Shown one piece after another: positions 1 to 12,489 of a stretch of 64,000 bases of DNA (the first letter of the stretch is position 1; the number at the start of each line of letters is the position of its first letter). The notes under the pieces were generated by a model, which saw only the letters and a program-made list of their open reading frames with translations, was not told the DNA's origin and ran no database searches. Source of the stretch: Lutraria lutraria (Eukaryota > Mollusca > Bivalvia > Venerida > Mactridae); the NCBI GenBank assembly GCA_964023205.1, contig OZ026842.1:38455501-38519500 (forward strand), given 5' to 3'. The translations under genes were made by a program, and so were the position numbers.

Positions 1-660
1 CATTATGTAATTAAGACCTTGGTGCATTGATTCTCTGTGTTTGTTTTTCTTTAAGTTTAGAATCGAATTAAATCAACACGCCTGAAGTAATTCTAAATTG
101 TTTTATAATTGCTGTTTGGTGTCTTCCATTAAATATTCAAATTCTGATGCTTTTCAGCACATTTATCTTGGACTTTTAATCAGAACGATGTGGAACATTT
201 TGTATAGAACTATCAGCATTAAATATTTAAATTCAAATTGAAAACAGTAAATTTACACCAACAATGTGTAGTGTGCCAAAAGCAATTTATGACACGGATG
301 CTCTAGCAGGATATCAATTTGTTTTACTGACTTTTGATGCAAATGTAATTGTATATTTTCTCAATATCTCGACGATTTTCACTCAGCTGGTTAGAATATT
401 GACAAACGAGAAATTATACAGTTAATGTGTACCGACACGATTAAGATTGAAAAGATATTCATTTCATTAATATGTATGGTAACGATCTATTGTTTTTGAA
501 TTGATTTCGTCATCTCACGATTATGCGAGCAATGTTGGTAACATTTTCAAGCAAATATTCATAAACAAAGCTATTGATTTTTCCATCCTTGAATAATATA
601 ATCTATTTTCCGAATGCATACGTATAATACATCCATATTGACTCGCTAATGTTTGTTTAT
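1..660. other. AT-rich stretch, no gene seen
   Basis: Both strands were read. There is no convincing coding exon, tRNA or repeat structure; it is AT-rich intergenic or intronic DNA up to the SINE that starts near 665. Confidence 0.5.
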
Positions 661-664
661 TTGG

Positions 665-931
665 GATTAACGTCGTTTTCCAATTTTTTTTTTCAGTTAT
701 ATACGGCGCCTGATTTACCTAACAAGTATTCCTTGATGCATTTATAACCAGTTATAACGTACATTCCACAAGGAACCCGGCCAGCAACTTCTCCGCATGT
801 GAATGATAATCGACTCTGTTGACAAATATTCATGGAAGGGAGTGAGCTGTCGAGAAATTCGAACTAGGATCGCCAGGTTGCATACCCAGCGCACATACCA
901 CTGGACCACGGTCGCGACCTTGTAGACTTTT
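665..931 (-). repeat. tRNA-derived SINE, family A, copy 1
   Basis: Minus-strand SINE. The tRNA-like head is at the high-coordinate end (reverse complement of CACTGGACCACGGTCGCGAC near 899-918). The middle matches copies near 2,487-2,700, 47,790-48,030 and 18,580-18,690, for example the shared CACAAGGAACC block. The low-coordinate end carries the start of the inverted GGCGTTAAA-type tail (GATTAACGTCG). The copy is diverged and its RNA polymerase III boxes look degraded. Confidence 0.7.
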
Positions 932-2486
932 ATTATTACTAATTAGCAACTTGCGAGATCTGGTTGTTTTAACAATCTCAAAAAGGGAACAGACTTTGGC
1001 ATTTGAGTCATTCCTTGGTGTGAACAATTCCTGTGTTCAGCTAACAAGATAGATTCAATAAGAACCCCAGAATTTCAACACGTGCTAAATGTTAATATCT
1101 TTTCTAGAAGCACATGTTCCTGAATATTGCAATACGTGCTGAGAAACTACATTTAGGTGAATAATAAAGTAAGCCAAACCAACCTGAATACGAAGCAAAT
1201 GAAATGTCAACATAATGATATCGTTATTAGTTCTAAACCACGAGAGTTCGCGTTCAAGTTACTAAAGAAAATTCTGTTTAAATGATATACAATGTATATC
1301 AAAACACAACTCAAGTTCGTTTGAGAATACACATTGACAAACCTAAAGATACTACTATAAGCATTGTCTGTGAGAAGTGTTGTTTCGGTCGGTTTTACGA
1401 AGTACTAACCAATGCTCTATACACACATAATTATATTACTGTTATTATTATTACAAACCTTTGTCTGATGCTCGCTTAGCCGATTATCATTTCATCTTCG
1501 GTCAGTTGTATTTCTTTAGGCTCTCCATGATGTATTCTTAACGAACCAGCAGTTATTTCTAAATAAAGTATCGCGTTTCATTTATGACGTGACGGTGTTG
1601 AAAGGCAAATGTCATGTTTTTGTAAAAAAAAAACTTTAAAAAGACTTAGAGAAAACATTCGCTGCGTCTTGTTTAAACATATTAGGTAAAGCAGTTTCAT
1701 ACTCCAGCAAAGCCTTACTGACACAGTTCGTGATTGGATAGCTAAAGGATTAACTTACTATGTATAAGCAAATTTGTTGAGCTACGACCCGAAAAGAAAA
1801 CGTTTCAATATTATGTTTTTTATCCTTCCCGTGTGTAGATCGATACATATTTCTGCTTCACCTTCGTCGGCCTTCACTTTGCTGAAGGCTTTAGATTTTT
1901 GTATCAAATGACGAAATGAGAATTGTATCAGAATTGAATTGAGAAATAAACTATATAGAATAGTGTTTGGTTTCCCATAGATGTAGTATGAGCATACATC
2001 CGTATATGATAAACTGATAATTATTATTTTTCATGCAATCAGGTATGAAATAAATGAGGCATGCTGTTCACTGAACATTGGAAATCAATGCAAGTAGCTT
2101 GCGGAAAATTTATGATTAACTAATTCTAACATTAACAGACAGGCACAAATTTGTTTATCTCTGAACAAAATACTTTATTTCACAACATGATTCTTTTATC
2201 AATGCGAAGCATATAATTGCTAGATAATAAAAAATATGGTGTGGGTGTATTGGAAATGGTTTAAGTTCTGGACGTATTTTCTATTCGATCAAATGGCTTA
2301 CTTTAATCTATATCGGGTGTGGATATGCCATTTTAACATCAAGTCAAATTACATGTATCGTCTTTTTTATGTTATTTATTTTCAAAGAATGTATGAAACG
2401 CGTTTACGTATGTTGTAAACATGTTGAACTTTCCGTATTTTACAACATTTAAGTTGATATATAAATAAGCATTTAAAAAATTGCCT
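932..2486. other. no gene or clear repeat seen
   Basis: Short open frames here (for example 1282-1479) have no recognisable domain and no splice-flanked coding structure. I see nothing that can be annotated. Confidence 0.5.
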
Positions 2487-2700
2487 GGGTTTGACGCCAT
2501 TTTCAACGATTTCTTAGTCACATACGGTGACCAATTCACCTAACTTGTTTTCCTGGACGGTATTCTAACCAGTACATGTATTAACTTCACAAGGATCCCG
2601 CAGGCAACATCCCACAGTCATGTGAAGAAAATCGACATTGTTGATGATAGATTCAAACCTAGACACTGGACACTGAATGGAAGGGTTCTTGTAAGGTTGC
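2487..2700 (-). repeat. SINE, family A, copy 2 (head lost)
   Basis: The low end has TTTGACGCCATTTTCAACGA, the inverse of the SINE tail seen at 19,080-19,105 on the plus strand. The body (GGTATTCTAACCAGTAC, CACAAGGATCCCG) aligns with the copy at 47,790-48,030. The tRNA-like head expected near 2,700 is missing or too decayed. Confidence 0.65.
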
Positions 2701-3210
2701 GAGTTCATCTTTTTGTCATCATATCTTTTATTATTATATGGTCTATAAATAAACATATTTTCATTGGGTTAAAACCAGATTGATCGTGACACATGAATAT
2801 CATATTAATGGTGTAACGTCAAAATTTAATCTAAATCTCGAAATTTCCAGAAGTAGAACTATGATTAGGCGAATATTCGTCATTTGTGATATATTTATAT
2901 TCATTTATGAATAAGTACAAAGCCGCTTATCAAATACTTGCATTAAAACTCGATATGAAAGTCATTCTCAACGCTTTTAAATCAAAGACGTATCATCACG
3001 TTTCCCGGTGTTAACTGAGCGACTGGAACAACGCAACTAATTTAAATCCTCTGAGACTTTGCTGGAGACCAGACCAGAGGAGTACATCTCCAGGAAATAT
3101 CGCACTAGTTTTGTCCTATAGTTTTGTGAATATTTCTATACGTTGGTAGACTGAATATTTGGGGTGATGTGGTTGTTTCTAGAAGTCCTTTTTTAATTCA
3201 ATTCAACCAA

Positions 3211-3475
3211 AACCGTGGTCGAGTCGTTATGGTGTTCGCTCTCGGAGAGGGAGATCAAAGGTTCGAATCCCAGTGGAGACTGGGTAAGAACTGATGCGAT
3301 CGGTTGGTGAGCCACCAGCAAGTTAAATAATGGTTACCGTAGGCCCATCTCAGCCAGGCACCCTCCAAAGAGAGAGAGTGGGGATTCGGGAGGTACTGTG
3401 CGAACATTAGAAAGGTGTCCCATAAGTCAATTTGGCTGGCCCTTTCAATAGGGGTGACACTATAATAAACAAAAA
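3211..3475 (+). repeat. tRNA-derived SINE, family D
   Basis: Plus-strand element. A tRNA-like head starts at the CCGTGGTCGAG A-box-like motif; a B-box-like GGTTCGAATCCC lies at about 3,259-3,270. A 200-bp body follows, then a short A-rich end (AATAAACAAAAAC). The D-arm has GTCGAGTCGTTATGG, so the tRNA fold is imperfect, consistent with an inactive copy. Confidence 0.65.
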
Positions 3476-3479
3476 CTTT

Positions 3480-6297
3480 TTTTCAAAAACAAAGTCGGCT
3501 TTGAATGGCGTTTATTCGGATGATGGGTGGTACCCTCAGTAAAATGATTATATTACCTCAGGTGTCCCAATATTGTTAAAACAATTACTCATTAACAGAA
3601 TGAGAAAACTAACTACCTATCCTGTTTTGAACTACTCGGATTTATTTCGCAATTATTTAAGCAAGAAACCATATAATCTATCTGTCGGTTGGATGAAATA
3701 CATTTTCTGAGATACTTATCACTTTGGTTAATTAGTTTAAAATGAATAACTTCTTCTCGTTGATTGAATTTCTCTAGATTGTCTGACGTCAGATATTTTA
3801 CATTAATCTGTCATGTGAAAACCATGGCCTTAAGGTATTACATCCCTAATATTGTACTTTTCAGACATATCTGCTTAATGTTATACAAAAATATTAAATA
3901 TTACCAAAAATAGCATAGACCATTTATCGTTATTTCCCTCAGTTTAGAAATTGATAGTTATCTTAAGATTTACAAATTATTTTACGGTACATTTAAAGCA
4001 TTTGTGAGAGTTGTTCCCCTTGCTAAGATCGAAAAATCTTTTTTAAATATTGCATGGTGACCTTCATTAATTAGATTGATATTGTGCAATTGTATCTTTT
4101 TACCTTAATTTTTCATTAAAAAGTATGTTCCTATTTCTTTAATATTTAGAATATAGGCTACATCCAAAGACTTCAATGCAAATTAAAGGGGAAATAACTC
4201 AAAGGAAGGTCTTTGGTTTTTAAAAGCTTCAGCGTAAATCATTTTCTTTTAAGGAAACCTATAGAATTATAAACATTTCCAAAATCTGTCCGCCCCAGTA
4301 TGAGATACATGTACTAATTTTGGGCGTTGGGATCCTAATACCTTAAATTCACACAATGCGAAATATGTTCCGATTTATTCGTTCCACTGGTTCGACCGAG
4401 CTTGATTTACATTGTATTAATGAATAACACCAGGCTCAAGACAAGATAAGCAGACGTTTATTATCTGATTTCCTTAAGCGGGTGGAATATTGTTGGTCGA
4501 GAAATGTGTTTTCAAAATAAAACAATCGTTTATGTGAAGTATTGGAATGTTTTACTTTCTTAAATTAATTGCTATGTGAGCGTGATTCAACACTCGTTTG
4601 AGAGATGGGAGGCCGGCTCGATTGGACTCTCGTAAGAAGAGAAAATGTCTCATAGGAGATCTAATCGAACGCAATCACAGCCAAGGTTTGAAGAATTCCA
4701 AATGGCTACCTGTCGCATTTCATCATTGATAGTAAACGGCATGCTGTTAAGAAAATGAACATCGTTTTTTAGATTAAATAAATTAAAGAAAAAAACATTC
4801 TTTCAAATCCACGGTCTAATTCGACAATGCTGCATATGTATATTCTTAAACTATCCAAAATATCAGCATCCGATTATTAAGTATAACTAAAACTAACCAG
4901 TATTATTAAACCATATGGATAAACTAATGCGCACTTTGACATTGTAAATAATTCATTTGTTAAAGATATATCTTTTGTTGTGAGTTATAAGTTATAACAA
5001 TAGTTTAAAAGGGCACTTTCAAACTTATTGTCACGTGACTAATAGCTCTCTCACCTCTTTTAAACAAAAGGCGGAAAAGATAGAAGAACTTCCACAATTA
5101 GAAGAAGACCAATCGAACAGAACGGAAAAGCTCTGCCTCTTCAGACAGCTCTTCTATTTGTCCATTCAATCAGGCCTGGTGACACAATGCCTCTCACTTT
5201 GTCATAATTATATATATTATTACGTATTTTGCTCAAGATATTCATGATCAATATGCACGTTTTCGTTGAATAATACAGTTAAATGTACACATACAAATGT
5301 ATATCAGACTAACAATGTATATACGTATTGTTTTATTATCCACAGAACTTGAGTACTCCCATAGGGTGATGCTTTGGAGAAGTTTCACTGTACAAGCTGA
5401 ACTTTTAAATAGAAAATTTTACAAAGAGTGATAACGGAAATCCGCTTTCTTACATAATTTATTCTATGTCTGAGTAGACAACAACACTAAACATAATTTG
5501 GATAATCGCAGATGTGTAGTGTCTCGTAAATGCTTAAATTGCCTTATCGTTTTTTTAATGGACAGAACTCCACTATGAAGGCCGCCATGATTATTATCAC
5601 ACATGCCTAAATCCATTCCATTCAATAGCAATACTACTTACAAAGACGTTGGTGTTACTTTATACCATCTCTAAAATCTTCTAAAGACAGTGTACCGTTT
5701 CTTTCCTTCAGATGGTTTACTTCGTGTAGTTCGATACAATGTAGGGAAGCTTTATATTTGTTTATCTGTTGTTTAACAGCCCATGGTCATTTCAGTAAGT
5801 AATGTTTTATCAAAGTGACATAGCTATGCAATACTCATATCACAAACTGTTTACAAATGGAAAGAAATACACAAGTGTACCCGGCCCAGTGGGCCTACAA
5901 GTCGCTATACAAAATATACACATAAACACAAAACAACTCCAATCATATACAAATTATTTGCCTCTTGGAGTAAGCAGTCACTAGATATTCTATTACGGTC
6001 TTGGAAAAGCTATCATCAAAGATTTGTTTTTGTCAGCGTATTTTAATGTAGAAACTTCAGGATCACCCCAGAGAGAGGGAATATAATAGTGATTTTGTTT
6101 CAGGAAACCCCCAAACAGGATAGGTGTACTTTAAGATTAATATAGAACCTACAAATGAATCGAATAATTGCATTGCTATATCAGATCTCACTGTTTGATA
6201 TTGTTTAATATTATAAATGGAAATACATTGATTTCAAAGCTATTAAAGACATTTATTTAATAAGGCCTGCGAACGTGCCTGAATAATTTAATGTCAC
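3480..6297. other. no gene seen
   Basis: The only open frames are short and lack family signatures (for example 5035-5247 and 5802-5984). I see AT-rich DNA without supportable features. Confidence 0.5.
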
Positions 6298-6610
6298 TCA
6301 TAAGTAGTTGAAATTATCAACATTCTGTAAAATTTTGTCATTAGAATTCCAAGATTTATCGGTTCTGACGAGGCCTCTTTCCCCGAAAACAACAACTTTT
6401 GTTTCAGTGGTGTTTACCTCAAGTCCCATTTTTTTTACAATATTCAAGTAAAGGATTAAGGCTATTTTGTAAATCTTCAATATTTTCGTCACAATTAACG
6501 ATATCATCCGCAAATAGTAGAATAATGATACATACATCATCTACTGTTAAATCTGATATTGGAGCATCATGTAAAATAACTCTACATCATTCAGAAAAGG
6601 AGCAAAAAAA
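6298..6610 (-). pseudogene. LINE reverse transcriptase fragment
   Basis: Translation of the minus strand gives an RT catalytic block, LLFADDIV, followed by EDLQNSLNPLLEYCKK. After a frameshift it continues MGLEVNTTETKVVVFGERG and a final FNYL, the usual order of palm motifs C to D in non-LTR retrotransposons (FADD catalytic pair, then 'GLEVN..KTKVVVF', then 'YLG'). At least one frameshift and upstream stops are present and both ends are missing, so this is a dead fragment. The plus-strand LINE piece at 53.9-54.9 kb carries the same kind of RT and may be a relative. Confidence 0.8.
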
Positions 6611-6614
6611 GTTA

Positions 6615-8820
6615 GGGACTACCAAAGTTATTTATCAAAGTAATGCCCCGATAATGATTGACATCTGCTTCATTGTTTGTTCTTATGTAAAGGGAAAATG
6701 AACTCTTGACCCATGATTCTTGGAAACTCCCTAAATTAAAAACTTCATTCAATATGTCGACTCAATGTCCAGATAATAGATCGGAGAACTCTGTGAAGGA
6801 TTTATTCATAAGATAAGTCCGCTGGACATGTGGTTTTATTGCGTTATAGACGTTTATGATGATCATGCACAACTGATGTTTATACTAAAACAACAAAAGT
6901 AGATAAAGAAATTGTAAAACGCGATTTGTTTAAATGGAATGCAAATTTAAAGCAAAACAATAGAAATGCCATTATAGCTGAATTGCCTGACTATAATCGG
7001 GTATTGTTGCATAATTGCTCTAGATGAAGACGCATCAATGTATCTGAATGTGTTTATATTACTATGTATTCAGATAAACCGCGTACTCGATCGATATCAT
7101 ATACTTAAATCATCTACTGAGAACTTGTCAATTAAATTAATCATTTTCACGTGCCAACAAGTAATAGTACTTAATACTTTACTGTTTAACCTTCAAAGTT
7201 TCAAGAGACAAATACCTTAATGTGTGAGTCTATATGAACTGATTGTTTCAATTACAACGCAAGCAACGTGTTATGTGGGAACTGTGAATAATCTGTAGAA
7301 TTTAATAGTGACTTGTGTGATGCTAGACTTCTGGGTTTAATTTAATAGTATGACCTTGCTCCTGTCCTTGTTATGGTACCTTGTTAGTCTGGCTATTCTT
7401 TATTATACAGTTATTGACTAGTGAGTCATTAAATATGATGTGATATTCACCGGCAGAATGTCATATTGACCTAGGCGAAGTATTTTCTTCTCTTTGTTGG
7501 TATTTTCGCTCATATTAACTGAAGTATTAAAACGGCACATCAATGAAAAGGCCCATCCTGGATTCATTTTAACAAATCCCATCTCAGTTGTCAAAATTAT
7601 GTTGCCTAAATGAATTATCATGGGAAATATTGTTTGGTTGCATCTTAATACGATCTTATAATCAACAATTTGCTGCCAAAGTTCAAACTTTTACAAGCAT
7701 AATAAATTTTAGGCATTAATAGGATATATTTCATTACTGATCATGTCTCATTGATAAATGTTATACGAGAACTAATCCGATTCAATAATTCGATGCTGTT
7801 TGTTTCAGAAAATGACTTTTTCGCTCCCGTACGAGTATAGTGTGGGATCCGGATAGGGTACGTCACAGTGATCCCGTCCGCATTCTTCTGATTGGCCCAA
7901 GAAAAAAAAAGCGAAATTTCATGTAACAATCTGGCGTCTTTTTTTCTGCCCAGAATACTTGCGGTTGATTGGTTGAGCCGGGTCACGTGCTGATATAATA
8001 TATTGTTATTCTCCTTTTGCTAGATATCAGATAATATACAAAATGTATATATTTGACACTATGTGTTTGTTTTATGCAATCGTTTGCTCTTGTCAAGAAC
8101 TGCATTGTCTCCAAATGGTTCTACGTGTATGCAGTCCCAAAAAGACGTTGGATTGTCTCCGGACGGGTTTACAAACTATGAGTACAGGTACTCCTATCAC
8201 TGATTCCCATTTTTTACAATTAAAATATTTGTACCTAGTATTCTGTTGTTAATACAATATTGAAGCCAGTGAAATTTTTGGTCTTTTATACTATATCAGA
8301 ACGAAATACCGTAAGTATATTATCAGCTGAGGTTGGGAGACAGAAAAAAAACTCAGTTGACCGTTTGCTTTGAGACTTTGTTGTATCAGGAAGATTTATT
8401 TGTAGTTTGTTATATATTGCTCTACACCAGGTTGTATTACCACAAATGATTTGTGCAATTACTGGTTAATTTGTGAGAGGTATGGAGTTTAATGACAATT
8501 TGATATTATAAGTCAAAGAAAGGCCTTTATTCAGTATATCATGCAGGTGAATCGTAGAAAGTTCTAACAACGTCCTTTGTTGTTAAACTGTCTATAGACA
8601 TAATTTCCCCATTTTCTTTTATCAAGTCTTTCACATATGTTCTTTCTCATAATTCTCATAGAAAAAAAAATTCTCCTGTAAAATTAATGTCAATAATTGA
8701 ACTATGAAGTAAGATGTTGACACTCCTCCTGATCCATTTTGAGATTTTTCCTGTAAACAAAAGACACATACAAAAAACCGTTTAAGACCACAACTTAGCA
8801 TTTTGGCAATAAAGGGGTTT
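6615..8820. other. no gene seen
   Basis: No domain-bearing frame was found. A cluster of CCAAT and E-box-like motifs sits at about 7,880-7,990, but no exon accompanies it. Confidence 0.4.
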
Positions 8821-9810
8821 AGGCTATGGGCTACTGGGCGAAACCCTCCCCCCCCCCGGAGGCATTTTTGTAGACACCATTTTTTTGAAAGCTCCATGCC
8901 TGCTGATCATTTGTCCAGTGTCTACAATCTGGGCGTTGGGGCGTTTGTGAACTACAGCATGCTAATTACCGTTACCGAAAAATACGTTTGACAATAATTT
9001 TATTTTGTTAGAAGTCTTATTCTAGATATTTTCAATAATTCATCAATTTGAACAATTCCTTTGACCATAATAAGTTAGCAGCGGCTTTACTTATCGATCA
9101 AATGCATGTTTTTCACTTTATTGCACTATATATGCTCTGTAATTTACGTTACCCTGCGTTACCCTAAAATGACAAGGAAATGACAGTTGTATGTGTTAAA
9201 TTAACACAAAAGCAGTCGTAAACAATGTTTTTATTCATATTAGGCAAATACTACCACATGTTCATGTTTTTCTTTCATTGAATGCTCGTTTATGTCTTCA
9301 TTTTACGTAAAATACGTTACATATAAAAGTATACGTGTTACATGGAAATCATTTATATTACTGTGATCACATGCTATGATCAAATAGGTATACAGTGATA
9401 GGTAACCATGATACATTCATTAATACCCATAACTGGAAAACATTTCTAGTTACAAATGTTATAAAGTTTGACTGGGATAATAGTAGTTTACGTTACATAA
9501 CGTTACCTTTATCACGATAAGTGTTTAACACGCTTTACAATGCATAAAACATTGATTTGATATACAAAATGTTTATACTTGGTTACTGGGAATACGTACA
9601 TGTAAATTAACATTCCAACTTTTTAAATTCATCACTGATTGTGTTTTACGTTACATGGTTTTATTTGTGTTACGTTTGAAATTATTCATAAACGAGTAAC
9701 AATATTTCTATGAAACTGTTATAAAATCATCATCGAATGTATTTTAAGAATATGTATCTATGAAACAATCAAATTTACAATGACAGCGACAGTGCAATAA
9801 ACATTGTGCC

Positions 9811-9840
9811 ATTGACACACATAAACATGTGTGTGTCATT
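9811..9840. repeat. short perfect hairpin
   Basis: TGACACACAT and ATGTGTGTGTCA form inverted arms around a 4-base AAAC loop. The hairpin lies in the subterminal zone of the 8.8-12.5 kb element. Confidence 0.6.
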
Positions 9841-10049
9841 TACGTTACCATTTGTTACATGATTATTTATATATATATACTTAAGTGCAATATTGTATGT
9901 TATGTCAGATTTCATTAGCTGTACATATTGTCATCAAGGTATTTTTGTTGTTCTGATGGCAAACGTTCACGAATTTCACAAATCCTCATCACTTTTCTGT
10001 TTCATAGACAGCATCGACCATACTAATGAGCTCAATGTCGTTTTTATCA

Positions 10050-11630
10050 TCAGTGTCTTCTGCGTCGCTTAGCCTTTGGCACAATATTATCCTCGTACCA
10101 GTTGTATTCCAGCATGTTGTCAGGACCGAAGTTCAAACCACTTTCATCCACTTTTAGAAGATCAAGATTGTCCTCTTTGCATGGGTCCAAATATACACCA
10201 TATAACTATCCGTAACACATTGAACATACGAGACGGGATCTGCAGGGAGTGAGTAAGCTCATGTCCATACCACTTAAAGCGTTCAGAACACAACCATGGA
10301 TTTGATACTTGTCATACCTCAGTTTATTGATGTCGTATTTTAATGACCAAGCAACACACATACAAATGTCACAATGGCACTGTAAAGTTCATCCGAACAA
10401 ACATGCGTTGTAAATTGGCTAATAGTGTCACGTAATCTTCATTTATAGGAACAAAGCTCCTATAGCTATACATTAATTTTCTAATTGCAATTACGTGACG
10501 AATATACATCCGGTTTGAAAAATAGTACAAGTATACATTGCAGACTTTGCAGTTTTGATAAAAGTTGGAGATATATGCAGGATTCTGTTTTTTCCTCCGT
10601 TTCATCATTAACTGTTGAGGTAACGAAATTCACTACATATTGAAAATAGTTTCATTCAGTAAAGTAGCGCTGGAACACTATATTTTCTCTGAGATTAGTG
10701 AGATTGCGTATTGACACATGATAGATTTTCCTTGGTAATTGTGGTTAATTGGTCAAATGATGTACATCTGTACAGACTATACATACTTGACATTCAAATT
10801 TTAATTCAAAATGATGATAACACAGGCCTTTAACTGGTTTAACGATGGTTTTGTCTAACACATTTAAACTTTGCTCCTGACTGTAATCTCAATGCTTTGA
10901 ATCTCAGTTAGTGTGTCTGTGACGCCATCTCTATAAGACTGCTCAAAGATTAACTTTATTGACTGTGTCTTATTGTCGTCATTAGATATGAAGCCCATCC
11001 GATTTCATGGAGTTATTGCTTTTGTTTACCTGAGAGCAAGAACGTTGGAGCTGCCAAACGTCATCGGCACTCATCTGATTTAATAGACTGTTTATTTAAA
11101 TGTCTGATATAAAGTCTACACGAGACGTTTTAGGCAACTGATAAGAAATCGCCTCAACTAATTGCTCGAATGTGTCCGGAACTGCTATTAGACTCTGCCA
11201 ATTACCCAATTAGGCGTTACCATTAACAACATAGGATGTGCCTTCTGTAGAATGGCTAGTTGTTGGTTCCATTGGTGATTCAATATAAGGCACTCGACCT
11301 AGAATAAATGACCAGGTAAGCTTCAGGTCTATGTCATGTTGAACTGACAGGAGCATAAGCAGGTCAAATGCATTACGTTCTGCTCGTATCTGAGTTATTA
11401 TATTATGCTGAAATACTCTGTGTGAAAGATTGTGTTTCTTCAAATCTTGGCCGGGGTAATTGACCCTTCGATAAGGGCTTGTGCTCCCATAGAGCATGGT
11501 TTTAGTGTTTCCCAGACGTCACTTTGTCAAGAGAACCACTGGCACAATTCCGGAATTAATCATAAGTTCCGCGAGACCACTGTCGTTCATTACTTTACCT
11601 AGATGTATCGAAGATGGAGCATACGTGTGT
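10050..11630 (-). pseudogene. decayed coding region inside the 8.8-12.5 kb element
   Basis: Several minus-strand frames read as protein but are broken by stops and frameshifts. From high to low coordinate: VMNDSGLAELMINSGIV (about 11,521-11,625); an open frame at 11,210-11,497 (with HNIITQIRAERNAFDLLM); then SYQLPKTSRVDFISDI just after a stop; then MSADDVWQLQRSC; and at the low end about 46 residues ending NWYEDNIVPKAKRRRRH and a stop at 10,050. The order resembles large uncharacterised repeat-borne proteins I recall from mollusc and cnidarian genomes, but I cannot name a domain. Not functional as read. Confidence 0.5.
10531..10590. repeat. 60-bp segment shared with 58,643-58,703
   Basis: GTATACATTGCAGACTTTGC and the following 40 bp recur at 58,643 with only small changes, in the same orientation. 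This suggests the 57-59 kb region holds a scrap of the same element family. Confidence 0.7.
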
Positions 11631-11837
11631 GAAATACACTCGTTCTCACTATGACATTAGTGAATTTGTTCCGGAAACTGCTAAACCAATGAGTACGATA
11701 TCATGGCCACTGCTAGGTCACAGGTTAAAATCATAATCATTGAAAAAAGAAACATATCTATAAATTACTATGAAATTGATAGACTAAATTAAATATTTAT
11801 TTGATTAATGAAATTATTTATTTATTTACAACTGATT

Positions 11838-11868
11838 GCTTTGATTTGATTGATTGATTGATTGATAT
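11838..11868 (+). repeat. GATT microsatellite
   Basis: Run of TTGATTGATTGATTGATTGA inside the large element. Confidence 0.8.
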
Positions 11869-12489
11869 GAAAATTTTATAATGAGATGTTTTTTTAAAAT
11901 TTAAGCCTAAATGGCACTTTAGATTTTATAATGTCTGATGCAAAAAATATCAAGGTTTAGTTATACATGCACTTATGTTCATAGTTATATTTTGGTAATG
12001 CATGCGGTTAATAATATACACATATTTTCTGCATTATTGTGACCTTTTTTCACCTTGTCAACATATTATACAATTGAGTACCATTTACTCATTAGATAGT
12101 GTTAGAAACAGTAAGTATATGATGATAATCGAATATTTTAGAGTATATGTGACCTTATTTCAGTTATATAATATTGGTAACGTAAATTATACCACATTTG
12201 ATGATGAGTTTAACATTTCTACACTCTTGTTTACATTCTCTATGCTTATAATCATAATTACAAAGCCTTTGACACAAATTATTTTGATCTCTTTGCGGTA
12301 TTGTGTTAACTTTAAAATTTCAATTATGGTAACGCCCCAAAATGGCGGTAACGGAGTAAAGCCCCAACATCCAGATGGTAGACACTGGGATTTGGTAGGT
12401 CTTTCCATACACTTTCAGAAAAACATACTGTAGAAAAATGCCTCCGGGGGGGGGGGGGAGGGGGGGGGTATTGGTGCCCCATAGTCTAG

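Larger units (their letters stand above)
8824..12484. mobile_element. 3.66-kb DNA element with long inverted termini
   Basis: The two ends are inverted relatives. Left: CTATGGGC, a long C-run, then GGAGGCATTTTTGTAGACAC, then a CAGTGTCTACAATCTGG block. Right (reverse complement): CTATGGGGCACC, a C-run, GGAGGCATTTTTCTACA, then CAGTGTCTACCATCTGG. Similarity runs about 150 bp inward at each end. Subterminal CGTTAC motifs are oriented inward on the left (about 8,960-9,860) and as GTAACG on the right (about 12,178, 12,330 and 12,352), typical of transposase-binding repeats. A decayed minus-strand coding region lies inside. I could not define a clean target duplication (TTTAG and TCTAG flank it), and the transposon superfamily is unknown. 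Confidence 0.7.

Noticed and set aside
7830..8010. Promoter with two CCAAT boxes, a TGACGT and a CACGTG
   Set aside because: No exon or transcript evidence nearby; such short motifs occur by chance.
12002..12433. 143-residue plus-strand frame
   Set aside because: AT-rich, no domain, and its end overlaps the right terminus of the 8.8-12.5 kb element.
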